The position numbers and the translations under genes were made by a program. A stretch of 64,000 nucleotides of DNA, from NCBI RefSeq assembly GCF_000243135.2, contig NC_019903.1, forward strand, positions 2,456,001 through 2,520,000, given 5' to 3'. Below are positions 25,670 through 34,897 of the stretch, in pieces. The notes under the pieces were generated by a model that did not search any database, was not told the origin of the DNA, and saw only the letters and a list, made by a program, of their open reading frames with translations. Position 1 is the stretch's first letter. The number at the start of each line of letters is the position of its first letter. Source of the DNA: Desulfitobacterium dichloroeliminans LMG P-21439 (GTDB lineage: Bacteria; Bacillota; Desulfitobacteriia; Desulfitobacteriales; Desulfitobacteriaceae).

Positions 25670-26920
25670 TTAGCGAAGCATGATTGTTAGATTGCCTGAA
25701 CCAACCACTACAACTATGGCCATAAAGAACATGATTGCTACTGAAGCTACGGATGCGAAGATAAAAATTAGGCTCTTCGACATTTCCTGGAGGGTATCCG
25801 CTAATTCCGTCTGTCCAAGGGGCTCAATCAATGCAGATGATATCTTGAACACAAGAATCATGGCCACTAATTTAACCACAGGACCCAAACAAATCAAGGC
25901 AAGAGCGATAATCGCTACGATTCCTAGAGCATTCTTGAGCAAGAGCCCGGAAGTAACCACTAATTCCACAGCATCTTTAAAGAATTTACCGACTACAGGA
26001 ATTAAATCTGCTGAATACTTGGCCGTACGGAGAACAACTCCGTCGGCAACCCCACCGGTGACCCCTTGAACCGTCATCACCCCAATAAATACTGTTAAGA
26101 ACAATCCCAAGCTCAATTTGCCGGCGAATTCTAACAACCCTGCTAACTTGCTGAGTTTGAATTCACTGGAGATATGATTAAAGAGTTTAAGGACTGCTGC
26201 CATAAAGAAAAGGGGCAGAGCTACAGTTTTGATTAAGGTTGCCAGGAAGGCTAAGCTCCCCAAAACTATCGGTTTAAATAAGGCTGCTGTGGTTAAGTTA
26301 CCCATTGCCGCCAACATGGTCATCATCACCGGTAGAAGGGTCTGCATGAATCCCGTCATATTTTGGATGGCTGTGTATGCCACGTCCATGGCCATTTGAA
26401 AGGTGGCAAGGGCTATTCCCATGAGCATCAAAAAGGCAAGGGCTTGTGCCATCTTTCCCACTCCACCGTTGAAGGCGGATTGAAGCTGTTGGAGAACTGC
26501 CGTTAATACGGCCAAGATCAAGAGCTTCGCAATGAGCGGCGCACTTACCACGATTTCCTTTCCCAACAAGACCAATAAAGAGTTGCCTATATCCACGGGA
26601 TTAAGGCTGATCTTTCCTTGGCGTAAATCATCAAACATGTGCGATAAGGAAAAGTTGGGCAATGCTTGTTGAACGTCTCGATCAATTTGTTCCAAGAATC
26701 CTCGGACCTCAGTCAAATCCACTTGTTGAGTAAGGTCTGGTAGAGAGCCAGTCTCCTCCTGATCACGGTTCCCATCGACCCCTACTTCAATGGGATTAAT
26801 CTGAATGGAGTTAATCTCTATACTATCTTGCCCTGCGGCCTCAACCCTCTGAGAAGTTGTCCCACTGCCCATTAAAAAAAAGAGAAGAAAAATAAATATA
26901 ACCCGCTGAATTCGCTGCAT
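25670..26920 (-). CDS. spoIIIAE: Stage III sporulation protein SpoIIIAE
   Basis: A 416-residue polytopic membrane protein with an N-terminal signal-like hydrophobic stretch (about 8-23), a soluble segment rich in Ile/Asn/Pro, and about seven membrane helices from residue 115 on. GKFFKDAVELVVTSGLLLKNALG is a family-typical loop. It resembles a permease and is the largest membrane component of the SpoIIIA complex. ATG follows GAGGTG. Confidence 0.94.
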   Translation of the reverse strand: MQRIQRVIFIFLLFFLMGSGTTSQRVEAAGQDSIEINSIQINPIEVGVDGNRDQEETGSLPDLTQQVDLTEVRGFLEQIDRDVQQALPNFSLSHMFDDLRQGKISLNPVDIGNSLLVLLGKEIVVSAPLIAKLLILAVLTAVLQQLQSAFNGGVGKMAQALAFLMLMGIALATFQMAMDVAYTAIQNMTGFMQTLLPVMMTMLAAMGNLTTAALFKPIVLGSLAFLATLIKTVALPLFFMAAVLKLFNHISSEFKLSKLAGLLEFAGKLSLGLFLTVFIGVMTVQGVTGGVADGVVLRTAKYSADLIPVVGKFFKDAVELVVTSGLLLKNALGIVAIIALALICLGPVVKLVAMILVFKISSALIEPLGQTELADTLQEMSKSLIFIFASVASVAIMFFMAIVVVVGSGNLTIMLR

Positions 26921-26929
26921 TTTTTCACC

Positions 26930-27316
26930 TCACGGCAAGAGTCGCATAATAGACTCCAGTATCGCTACGATAATAGGAATCGCCAGAACTAAGACCGCCA
27001 CTTTGGCGGCAATCTCGATTTTTGTCGCCAGAGCTTTTTCATCCGCATCCCGGCAAATATCGGCACCAAATTCTGCAAGGTAGGCGACCCCGACAATCTT
27101 CAGGACAATTATTAAATAATAGGAGCTGATATTAGCCTGATCAGCTAGATTCTGTAGCAAGTCGATGATAATCTTTATTTTGTCTAGAATCAGGGTGAAG
27201 ATGATGACTCCAGTTAATAGTGTCAGTTGGAGGGCAATTTCTCTTCGCACCTGTTTAAGTACAACCCCAAGAACGGCGGCTACTAAAGCAATTCCTACAA
27301 TCTGCCATATTTCCAC
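26930..27316 (-). CDS. spoIIIAD: Stage III sporulation protein SpoIIIAD
   Basis: A 128-residue protein with four hydrophobic segments; the C-terminal part KIVGVAYLAEFGADICRDADEKALATKIE is the recognised SpoIIIAC/AD family signature (split here below the quoting limit in function only). GTG start at 27316. It is membrane-embedded and part of the SpoIIIA channel. Confidence 0.93.
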   Translation of the reverse strand: MEIWQIVGIALVAAVLGVVLKQVRREIALQLTLLTGVIIFTLILDKIKIIIDLLQNLADQANISSYYLIIVLKIVGVAYLAEFGADICRDADEKALATKIEIAAKVAVLVLAIPIIVAILESIMRLLP

Positions 27317-27328
27317 ATTCAGACCTCC

Positions 27329-27538
27329 CTAATAGATCTGAAATACACTGCGTACAAGGTTAAACAGGTCGGCCACGGCCTGAACGACGATATACAGGAC
27401 AACAACGACGCCAGCTAAAACTGTGAGTTGGGCAATGTCTTTGCGATTAGCCTGCTCAAGGACCATGACAAGAACTCCCACTAGGAGACCGATTCCCGCA
27501 ATCTTCATGACCATATAAAAATCCATACTATCATCCAC
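27329..27538 (-). CDS. spoIIIAC: Stage III sporulation protein SpoIIIAC
   Basis: A 69-residue protein with two membrane helices, KIAGIGLLVGVLVMVLEQANR and a second hydrophobic segment, typical SpoIIIAC. Starts possible at the GTG 27538 or ATG 27526. Lies between AB and AD with 10-12 base gaps. Confidence 0.92.
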   Translation of the reverse strand: MDDSMDFYMVMKIAGIGLLVGVLVMVLEQANRKDIAQLTVLAGVVVVLYIVVQAVADLFNLVRSVFQIY

Positions 27539-27547
27539 TCCATCTGC

Positions 27548-28057
27548 TCAAATTAAGAAGAGAACTCCAGCAATTCCACCCAAGAATCCGAGATAGGACC
27601 ACATGTGGGCTTGTTTCTCAGAGCTTTGGGTTGCCTGTTCCTTAACTAGAGAAATCTGCTGCTTCACGAGCTCAATGTGTTTATGCTGCTCTTGGCGATC
27701 CGATCGTCCCAGCCCTTTACCGACGTCTTTAATCACCTGCCAATCTCCGGACTTAAGGCAAAAGCGAGGTATCTGATGGTCAATGGTGGCATTCCACGCG
27801 GAACTAGCCCCTTCACCCCCTTGCAGTCGCTCAGAAAGTTCTGCAAAAAAATCCGACCATATACCATCCGTTCGTTCCCTTAAAATCGCAAAGGCCTCTG
27901 GCAAAGGTGTACTTCCCCAAAATATCTCGGTATCGAGGAGGGCCAGGGCGGTTAGACACTCCCTTAATTCCACCGGTCGCTTGCGAATGAGTGCTGCTCG
28001 ATAGAGGCCTATGCTTCCGCAGCCCATAATCAATAAGAAGGCTCCAGCCCAAATCAC
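27548..28057 (-). CDS. spoIIIAB: Stage III sporulation protein SpoIIIAB
   Basis: A 169-residue protein with hydrophobic segments at both ends (about 2-20 and 150-168) and a helical cytosolic middle, resembling GspF-type cytoplasmic domains. GKGLGRSDRQEQHKHIELVKQQ is the family-typical stretch. GTG start after GGGAGGG. Followed by spoIIIAC. Confidence 0.92.
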   Translation of the reverse strand: MIWAGAFLLIMGCGSIGLYRAALIRKRPVELRECLTALALLDTEIFWGSTPLPEAFAILRERTDGIWSDFFAELSERLQGGEGASSAWNATIDHQIPRFCLKSGDWQVIKDVGKGLGRSDRQEQHKHIELVKQQISLVKEQATQSSEKQAHMWSYLGFLGGIAGVLFLI

Positions 28058-28060
28058 GAA

Positions 28061-29110
28061 TTATCCCTCCCTTACTTTACCTCGATGACAGTCCAGCTCT
28101 TGCTTCAAAACGATAACCTCTTCCACTGTTCCGGGGCCATGACGCCGACTGAGGACCACGACCCGTTCAAAGACTCCGGATTCAAACAACACTCTTAAAG
28201 TTGGGCGGCTTAACGCCTCTTCGAGATTTAAAGCGTGAGCGGTACTTAGAATTTTCACACCCGTTCGTAAAGCATCCAGCACCGCCTCCACATCTTCCGG
28301 ATGTCCTAATTCATCGACAGCAATCACTTGGGGAGACATGGAGCGAATCAGCATATTGATTCCCATACGTTTGGGGCAACCATCTAGAATATCGGTGCGA
28401 TAGCCTAAATTATAGGCAGGGATACCCTGCCACATTCCGGCAAGCTCTCTTCGCTCATCTACTACCCCCACCGTCTGCCCCTGAGTATGGAGAGTAGGAC
28501 TACCATCGCTAATCTTTTGGATCAAATCTCTTAAAAGGGTGGTTTTTCCTGCCCTTGGGGGTGAAAGAATTAAGGTATGGTACAGTGATCCATCTCTTTT
28601 GAGAAGTTTGGGTAGAATATGTTCCGCCTTTCCTTCGACGGCTTTAGCTACTCGAATATTTAATGCAGAAATATGCTTTAAAGTCTGGACTTGACCTTGC
28701 TTCAGAATAGCCTCACCCGTAATTCCGACTCGATGACCCCCGGGCAAAGTAATAAATCCCTGTTTCATCTCTTCTTCTGCAGCATAGAGAGAACTTTGAG
28801 TCATGCGCTCTAATGCCTGTAAAATATCTTCCCGCTGGATTCGATACCCCTTTTCCGGCGGAACCGCTCTTCCTTGACCATCGATGAAAATTTCTCTATG
28901 ATTACCAAGAAGTAAAAGAGGCCTTTCCAAGCGCAATCGGATTTCTTCAACATCCTCAAACGCTATCCCCTGAATCTGCAAGAGAATACTAGCCAGATTT
29001 TCACCAAACCAGCGACTCAAGTTATCCTGGGTCTGATGCACAGTCCCTTTTCCTCGGTGTTTTGGTTCTGGATTTGAGTTGATGGGATGAAAAGTATAAT
29101 GCAGCGACAC
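28061..29110 (-). CDS. spoIIIAA: Stage III sporulation protein SpoIIIAA (ATPase)
   Basis: First gene of the operon and its ATPase, related to secretion ATPases. Walker A is SPPRAGKTTLLRDL and the Walker B region is VIAVDELGHPEDV. The open frame continues upstream to 29212, but that extension runs into the RNase J terminator. The GTG at 29110 has GGGGG 8 bases before it and gives about 349 residues, somewhat longer than B. subtilis SpoIIIAA (307), with an extra N-terminal stretch. A sigma-E promoter is expected; CATACCTT upstream resembles its -10 element. Confidence 0.93.
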   Translation of the reverse strand: MSLHYTFHPINSNPEPKHRGKGTVHQTQDNLSRWFGENLASILLQIQGIAFEDVEEIRLRLERPLLLLGNHREIFIDGQGRAVPPEKGYRIQREDILQALERMTQSSLYAAEEEMKQGFITLPGGHRVGITGEAILKQGQVQTLKHISALNIRVAKAVEGKAEHILPKLLKRDGSLYHTLILSPPRAGKTTLLRDLIQKISDGSPTLHTQGQTVGVVDERRELAGMWQGIPAYNLGYRTDILDGCPKRMGINMLIRSMSPQVIAVDELGHPEDVEAVLDALRTGVKILSTAHALNLEEALSRPTLRVLFESGVFERVVVLSRRHGPGTVEEVIVLKQELDCHRGKVREG

Positions 29111-29210
29111 GGTGTTGTCCCCCTTTGTAAAAAGGTATGTCCGAAGGCAAGCTTTTAGACATACGCAGCCAAGTTTTTCGAATAACTTGGCCGACCCAAA
29201 TAGTGACAAC
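29111..29210 (-). promoter_or_regulatory. spoIIIA operon leader with two hairpins
   Basis: Contains an inverted repeat at 29169-29190 (CCAAGTT/AACTTGG) and one at 29135-29164 (GTATGTC/GACATAC). The latter includes CATACCTT on the minus strand, matching the sigma-E -10 pattern CATANNNT, but a -35 element at the right spacing was not clear. Confidence 0.35.
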
Positions 29211-29254
29211 AAAAAAGAGATCGGACTGCCTCTCCCGGCAACCCAATCTCTTTA
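29211..29254 (-). terminator. Terminator of the ribonuclease J gene
   Basis: AGAGATTGG pairs with CCGATCTCT (minus strand), with inner GCC/GGC pairs, followed by TTTTTTG. It lies just after the stop codon at 29265 and before spoIIIAA. Confidence 0.85.
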
Positions 29255-29264
29255 GCAAGTATTT

Positions 29265-30922
29265 TTAAAACTGAAGAAGAACTGGCAAAATCATTGGTCT
29301 TCTGCGAGTTCTATCCCAGAGGTATTGACTTAGGGATTCATGGATACCCCCTCGGAGCACTCCCCATTCCCATCGTTCTCTGCCAATCTGGGTTTCAATA
29401 CTGGCTGCCACAACTTTCTTAGCCCCCTCCACTAATTCTTCTGCTTCTTTCATAAAAGTGAAGCCACGGGAGATAATATCAGGCCCCGATACCAAGGTGG
29501 TCGGCGAACCTTTGCTGAGTGCTGCCACCACGACGACAACTCCATCTTGAGAGAGCTGCTGTCGATCTCTCAAGACGATCTGCCCCACATCGCCGATGCC
29601 CAATCCATCCACAAAAACGCTTCCCGATTCAACACGTTCTGCCAGTTCCATCGTCTGTCCGTCTAGTAGCACTCGAGTTCCAATCTGAGTCAAGGCAATC
29701 TTTTTGTCATGATAGCCCATAAGTTTGCCGATCTTACTAAATGCCACCTGATGACGCACTTCACCGTGATGAGGAATTAAGAATTTGGGCCGCGTTAAGC
29801 GGATAACTAATTTAATCTCTTCTTGGTTGGCATGACCTGAAACATGAACCAAACCCATATCCTTCGTGATCACATCCGCACCAATTTGGAAAAGGTGATT
29901 GATGGTCCTGCCAATGAGTTTTTCATTTCCCGGAACAGGAGTTGCCGAAATCACTACAGTATCTCCTGCCGAAACATTGACCTGACGATGACTTCCGGTG
30001 GCCATCCGGGTCAGAGCCGCTAGCGGTTCGCCCTGACTTCCGGTTGTTAAGATGAGTAATCTGGAAGGAGCAATCTCATTTACATCGCTGGTATCAATCA
30101 ATATCTCTGGATCAGGGAGGTGTAGATAACCTAAATCCCGCGCCGTGGCTACCACTGCCTCCATGCTCCGACCAACCACACATATTTTTCGTTTTAGAAT
30201 AGCTGCAGCTTCAATGGCTTGTTGAATTCGATGAACGTTAGATGCAAAGGTAGCCATGATAATTTTCCCTTCTGCTCTGGAGAAAGCGTCCATTAGGGTC
30301 TTTCCGACGACCTTCTCCGAGATGGTCGAGCCACTGCGCTCCGCATTCGTTGAATCACAGAGCAACGCCAGCACTCCTTCTTGGCCCCAAGCAGCTAACT
30401 TCCCCAGATCCATTTCTTGACCATCAATAGGGGTATAGTCTACTTTAAAGTCCCCCGTGTAAATGACCCTGCCGATGGGAGTCAATATACCATAACCCAC
30501 GGCATCCGGTATACTATGAGTGACTCGAAAGGCTTCAACTTCAAAGTCTCCGGCTTTAATCGGTTCACCGGGATTGATGACTCTGAATTTATCTTCGGGA
30601 TACCCTCCCCGTTCTCTTAGTTTCGCTTTGACCAATCCTAGGGTCAACTTCGTGCCATAGACAGGAACCTGCAATTTTGGCAGGATAAACGGCAGTCCAC
30701 CAATATGATCTTCATGTCCATGGGTGATAAATATCCCTAGAATTTTATCTTTGCGTTTCTCTAGATAGGATATGTCCGGTATAACAAGATCAATCCTAAC
30801 AATTCATCATCAGGGAACTTAACCCCACCATCAATGACGATTATGGAATCACCATACTCAAAGACCAATAGATTCTTGCCAATTTCTCCGGTTCCGCCCA
30901 AGGGAATCACACTTAATTTCAT
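29265..30922 (-). pseudogene. rnj: Ribonuclease J, interrupted by a single-base frameshift
   Basis: The gene starts with ATG at 30922 (MKLSVIPLGGTGEIGKN). After KFPDDELLG the frame is lost and ends at a stop at 30761-30763 (53 residues). The remaining protein continues in another frame as IDLVIPDISYLEKR..., with the beta-lactamase motif HGHEDH and the RNase J C-terminus to 29265. One base (an A on the minus strand) is missing near 30793-30795. Restoring it gives about 552 residues, the normal length. RNase J is a 5'-3' exo/endonuclease in mRNA and rRNA processing. A sequencing error, a real mutation or a rare frameshift are all possible. Confidence 0.88.
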
Positions 30923-30933
30923 AAAACAAAAAA

Positions 30934-30981
30934 CCTCCTCTGGTAGACCTTTTCTAACAAAAGGTTTCCCGAAAGGAGGAG
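30934..30981 (-). terminator. efp terminator overlapping the RNase J ribosome-binding site
   Basis: On the minus strand CTCCTC pairs with GAGGAG, with an inner ACCTTTT/AAAAGGT helix, followed by TTTTTTG. The second arm is the Shine-Dalgarno GAGGAGG of the RNase J gene, so the hairpin could end efp transcripts and, in read-through RNA, hide the RNase J start. Confidence 0.65.
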
Positions 30982-31034
30982 TTATGATTCTAAATACATA
31001 GTTCGATATTAAGCAGACTTAAAGGTTCTTTCAT

Positions 31035-31592
31035 TTATGCCCTTTGGACATAGTTACCGGTTCGTGTATCGATTATCAGCTTTTCGCCTTCGTTAACAAA
31101 GAAAGGCACTTGAACTACAGCACCTGTCTCTAGGGTAGCAGGCTTAGATCCGCCCGTTGCGGTATCACCGCGAACACCAGGCTCGGTATGAGCCACTTCA
31201 AGCACAACCGTATTAGGAAGATCGACACCGATGACAGCACCATTAAAGAAGAGCACACCCAAATTCATGTTCTCTTTCAGATATTTTACCCCATCACCAA
31301 TTTGAGCATCCGTTAAGGAGGTTTGCTCATAGCTTTCGTTATCCATTACCGCATAAAAATCGCCATCTTTATACAAGTATTGCATTTCCCGGCGCTCCAC
31401 ATGTGCCTTCGGCACCTTTTCGCCCGCATTAAACTTCCGCTCAACAATTCCTCCGGTCTTTACATTCTTTAACTTTGTTCTTACGAAAGCAGCACCCTTA
31501 CCAGGCTTAACATGTTGAAACTCAACAATTGTATACACATCATTATCCACTTCAATCGTCACGCCAGTCTTAAACTCATTGGATGAAATCAT
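31035..31592 (-). CDS. efp: Translation elongation factor P
   Basis: EF-P relieves ribosome stalling at polyproline stretches. 185 residues in three barrel domains: KOW-like N-terminal domain with Lys32 at the loop tip (KPGKGAAF), a central OB domain ([14 protein letters not shown]) and the C-terminal signature [18 protein letters not shown]. Full length. ATG preceded by AGGGGG. aroQ upstream is a common neighbour in Firmicutes. Confidence 0.97.
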   Translation of the reverse strand: MISSNEFKTGVTIEVDNDVYTIVEFQHVKPGKGAAFVRTKLKNVKTGGIVERKFNAGEKVPKAHVERREMQYLYKDGDFYAVMDNESYEQTSLTDAQIGDGVKYLKENMNLGVLFFNGAVIGVDLPNTVVLEVAHTEPGVRGDTATGGSKPATLETGAVVQVPFFVNEGEKLIIDTRTGNYVQRA

Positions 31593-31712
31593 AAAATATC
31601 CCCCTAAATATCATTTAATATTTATTAATTAGCTTGTCCCACTCGAAACGAATTTACTTCGATAAGACAAAATTTTACCAATATACAAGCAAGCATTCTA
31701 ATCATGAACTAG

Positions 31713-32153
31713 CTATGCCTGCCGTGTCAAGAGCTCAAGTGCATATTGCATAGCTAAACTATAGCTTTTTCCTCCCAAGCCAGAGATCTGTCCTCGGCAG
31801 ACCGGAGCGATGACCGAGGTCTTCCGAAACTCTTCTCGTGCATGAATATTAGATAAGTGAACCTCAATCGTCGGCACCTGAACGCTGGCAATAGCATCAC
31901 GAATAGCGTAGCTATAATGTGTCCATGCTCCAGGGTTAATAATTAAGAAATCTTCAGGTCCCATGCTATGGATCCATTGAATGATTTCCCCCTCAAAGTT
32001 AGTTTGAGCTACTTGAATCGGAATACCTGCCGTTTCCGCCCGCTTGATTAATGCCTGATTGATGTCTTCTAGAGTTTGCGTCCCATACTTCTCTGGTTCT
32101 CGACTGCCTAACAGATTCATATTGGGGCCATGTAGCACCCAAAGCTTTCCCAT
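31713..32153 (-). CDS. aroQ: 3-dehydroquinate dehydratase, type II
   Basis: Third step of the shikimate pathway. About 146 residues with the catalytic loop LHGPNMNLLGSREPEKYG (Tyr of the active site), INPGAWTHYSYAIRDA and EVHLSNIHAREEFR (catalytic His). Type II dodecameric enzyme. The ATG at 32153 is about 10 bases after AAGGA; a GTG at 32162 abuts that site. aroB, aroK, aroC and aroE lie about 9-13 kb upstream in another operon. Confidence 0.95.
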   Translation of the reverse strand: MGKLWVLHGPNMNLLGSREPEKYGTQTLEDINQALIKRAETAGIPIQVAQTNFEGEIIQWIHSMGPEDFLIINPGAWTHYSYAIRDAIASVQVPTIEVHLSNIHAREEFRKTSVIAPVCRGQISGLGGKSYSLAMQYALELLTRQA

Positions 32154-32202
32154 GACCTTCACTTCCTTAAATCACGCCATTTACCACAAAATCTTACCAT
32201 AA

Positions 32203-32234
32203 TTTTGTTCATTCGACTAGTAGAATGAACAAAA
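32203..32234. other. Inverted repeat between aroQ and the LysM gene
   Basis: A 12-bp perfect stem (TTTTGTTCATTC, 32203-32214; GAATGAACAAAA, 32223-32234) with an 8-base loop. It sits just upstream of aroQ and could be part of its promoter region or a second terminator. Confidence 0.45.
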
Positions 32235-32235
32235 A

Positions 32236-32260
32236 TTAAAAAAATAGAGCCCGAGGCTCA
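32236..32260 (-). terminator. Terminator at the end of pilus cluster 1
   Basis: GAGCC (32247-32251) and GGCTC (32255-32259) form a short GC stem followed on the minus strand by TATTTTTTT. It lies after the LysM gene and before aroQ. Confidence 0.75.
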
Positions 32261-32314
32261 ATTTCCGAGGATTTACTGTTATTTGGGTTACTTGGGTTAT
32301 TTGGCTTGCTTTCT

Positions 32315-32878
32315 TCACAAGCCAGATGAGTCCGGACGAGTATCAGAACGCAGTTCGCTGATTTGAGAGAGCTCAGGAGCAGCATTGCCTGGTCGGTTAC
32401 TCACTTGACTTCCTTGGTTCATTCCACCATCATTTGCGGACATCGACCGAGGTGGGTCGCTCATTAAGCGTGGGGAGTGAATTATATTTACATTACTAAG
32501 CATAATCTGAACTTCACAGGGTCCATTTATGCCGTGGGGCTGAACCTTGCGAATTTCGGTTCTCGGTACCAGGAGATGTATTTCATGAGGGATTTTGCTT
32601 TCGCCAATCCGTTTTACCCTGAATTTTACTCCTTCGATCTCCATCTCAATATCATCTAAATGATCCCCTGCATACTCCATCCCTTGCTGTGGGGTAATCA
32701 TGGCATATTGTTCGTTACCTCTGGGATTCGTCATTCTAGGCAGGTAAACCTTCTGACCAATTTGCAGATAGTCCGGATTTAAACCCGGGTTGGCTACCTG
32801 CCATTCTGCGCAGGTACCTCCCCACCGTTGTGCAAGCCGGTAAAAGGTATCTCCCTGTTGAATCACATACTCTTCCAC
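32315..32878 (-). CDS. LysM-domain protein at the end of pilus cluster 1
   Basis: About 187 residues with one LysM domain at the N-terminus (YVIQQGDTFYRLAQRWGG...NPDYLQIGQKVYLP), which binds N-acetylglucosamine polymers such as peptidoglycan. A beta-rich middle and a disordered C-terminus rich in Ser, Gly, Asn and Pro follow. No signal peptide is seen, so it may sit on spore or cytosolic structures, or be exported by another route. The GTG at 32878 has 7-base spacing from GGGGG; 32884 is an alternative. Role in pilus anchoring is inferred only from position. Confidence 0.7.
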   Translation of the reverse strand: MEEYVIQQGDTFYRLAQRWGGTCAEWQVANPGLNPDYLQIGQKVYLPRMTNPRGNEQYAMITPQQGMEYAGDHLDDIEMEIEGVKFRVKRIGESKIPHEIHLLVPRTEIRKVQPHGINGPCEVQIMLSNVNIIHSPRLMSDPPRSMSANDGGMNQGSQVSNRPGNAAPELSQISELRSDTRPDSSGL

Positions 32879-32901
32879 GGGCACACCCCCTCTCTCCCAT
32901 C

Positions 32902-33414
32902 TTATGGCGAAGAGAAGTTGTCAGGTGCCACAAAATAAATCTTCAGGAGAACTTCTCCTCCACCTTTACCTAAGGCAGCCTCTTCTACCCCAATGGCTTG
33001 GTCCCCTATACCTTCAACCCGAATTAATCCCTTCTCTATTCCCTGCCAGGGTCCTTGGAGCTTAAAGCGAATTGATGCGGAATGGAGAAGGGAGGCGTTG
33101 TTTCCTTCATTAAGAATATCCTCTAAATTGTAGGAACGGACATTCACGTCCTCTGTCCTGAATATCTCTACGCATTCATCGATAGTCACCAATAAATCAT
33201 CCAAACGAGGGATATCTTCAGCTAATCTCTCGCCGGAGCTCTGAACTGAAGCTAATGACTCATCTAAAGCCGATTCTTCAAGAAGACTCTGGTATTCAAG
33301 CCAGTTAAGCAGGAGTCTCCCACTAACTAAGCAAAGCACAACAAATAAGCCTAGGAGGGCTATTTCAAGTATTTTTGCAGTCGGTTTCATGAATATTTTC
33401 CAGGGTCTATTCAT
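32902..33414 (-). CDS. pilO: PilO-like pilus assembly protein (cluster 1)
   Basis: 170 residues with one N-terminal membrane helix (about 15-35), a short coiled region and a C-terminal alpha/beta domain. This matches PilO/GspM architecture by shape and by position after a PilM-PilN gene (overlap of 8 bases), though identity is low. It would form the inner-membrane alignment complex with PilN. No other family fits better. Confidence 0.6.
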   Translation of the reverse strand: MNRPWKIFMKPTAKILEIALLGLFVVLCLVSGRLLLNWLEYQSLLEESALDESLASVQSSGERLAEDIPRLDDLLVTIDECVEIFRTEDVNVRSYNLEDILNEGNNASLLHSASIRFKLQGPWQGIEKGLIRVEGIGDQAIGVEEAALGKGGGEVLLKIYFVAPDNFSSP

Positions 33415-34870
33415 GGCGCACGGCCTTTAATGTGAATTGAATAGGCATGTGCTCCACAAGGGGTTTCTCTGCTACATGATAGTTGCTCAACACGACATTT
33501 TCCCATCCCCCAGCTTCGAGATCTTGAAATACACTTTGCACTTCCAGCGACTCCTTGGCCACCCCTTGCATCAGTAAGTTATTCCCTTTGAGTTCCATCC
33601 GCTCGAGCTGAATTCTCTCTGGATTATAAGATGATAATTCTTGCATAGCTAGACCGACTGTGGTCGGACTGTTTTTAACCATTACCCAAGCTTCTACTTG
33701 CTCTCTCTGTTGTTCTTCTGCTAAAGCTACGTTAGCCTTCATTTCACGAAGTCCGTTAACTTCATTATGCATGTTATCTAAGGTGTATCGAGAGGATGCC
33801 AGCATACCCAGTCCAATTAAATTGATGAGCAAAAGAAATCCTGCAGTTACCGTTTTCACGCGGTGGGACTTTTTCTTTCTCATTTCCCCTCGCCAAAAAT
33901 TATTAAGGGGGTTTTTCTCTTGATCAAGAGCTATTCCCAATACGGTTAGAAGTTTTTCCGGCTCGGGGCAAGGTATGGCTTGAAGCAGTTCCTTGTCAAA
34001 TGCAGCATAGAACGCTTCATCCACCTCTTGTAAAACGGACTCTTGTCCATGGACACGGTGCAGATATTCCACGATTCGTTTGCCCAATTCAGCCGTCTCA
34101 CTCCCCCGACCCCAGAGGATCCTATGCAAGTCACCTTGCTCGTTGTATGAAGAAAAATGAAGCAACAGCCGATGAATCTCTCTATCCCATTCTTTCTCCC
34201 CATAGCTATAAGCAGCTGCAGGTACGCTCCGGATCATCTCTGGAGTCTTCCCCTTATAGTAAATGCCTAAAATCTGACCAGCTTCTTGACGGAGAATAAG
34301 GGTATTGTCCTGTGGTTTAAATTTCAGAGCATTTCCCCAGACTAATTGAGAAAAGCTCACCCGCTCAATCTCAATATCTGCTGCTTGAAAACTGGATACA
34401 AGAGGAGTAAGGACTGATTTCCTTATGCCCGCTAAAATCACGTTTAAGCGAGGGGGGGAACTTTTCTCTTCACGAATCAAATAATCAACCATCAATTCTT
34501 TTTTAGGAATCGGTATCTCTTCTTCAGCTAAGTAATTTAGGAGTCCTTTGCGATCACCTTTTCTAGCCCAAGGGAGAGAATACTCACGGATGAATTGGTT
34601 TTGGATGGGTAAACCAATCCGTAGTTTTAGATGACAAGGCAATCTAAACTCGACTTTTCGTTCCTCTACGTACCTCTTGACAATCGATAGGAATTCCCCG
34701 GGTTGTTGAACCTTGCCCTGCTCGATGATGCCTAGAGGAAGAGGGACCGTTTCAAACTTTTCAACTGCAATAATAGCGTTCCCTTCTCTACCTTTATAAG
34801 AGCACCAAAGCCAACGCAATTCGTCCGCGGTTATCTCCACACATACTTTCCACCGAACCTGTGAGATCAT
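33407..34870 (-). CDS. PilM-PilN fusion protein (cluster 1)
   Basis: 487 residues. The first 320 form an actin-like PilM region (two ATPase lobes, with SLPWARKGDRKGLLNYLAEEEIP resembling the lipid- or PilN-facing helix). Residues 342-359 are a membrane helix preceded by basic KKKSHRVK, followed by a coiled coil and a PilN-type periplasmic ferredoxin-like domain. In most bacteria, and in cluster 2 of this window, PilM and PilN are separate proteins joined through the PilN N-terminal peptide, so a covalent fusion is functionally sensible. The start at 34870 is ATG. Confidence 0.75.
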   Translation of the reverse strand: MISQVRWKVCVEITADELRWLWCSYKGREGNAIIAVEKFETVPLPLGIIEQGKVQQPGEFLSIVKRYVEERKVEFRLPCHLKLRIGLPIQNQFIREYSLPWARKGDRKGLLNYLAEEEIPIPKKELMVDYLIREEKSSPPRLNVILAGIRKSVLTPLVSSFQAADIEIERVSFSQLVWGNALKFKPQDNTLILRQEAGQILGIYYKGKTPEMIRSVPAAAYSYGEKEWDREIHRLLLHFSSYNEQGDLHRILWGRGSETAELGKRIVEYLHRVHGQESVLQEVDEAFYAAFDKELLQAIPCPEPEKLLTVLGIALDQEKNPLNNFWRGEMRKKKSHRVKTVTAGFLLLINLIGLGMLASSRYTLDNMHNEVNGLREMKANVALAEEQQREQVEAWVMVKNSPTTVGLAMQELSSYNPERIQLERMELKGNNLLMQGVAKESLEVQSVFQDLEAGGWENVVLSNYHVAEKPLVEHMPIQFTLKAVRHE

Positions 34871-34897
34871 GAGTTGACCCTCCAGAAATGAATACTA

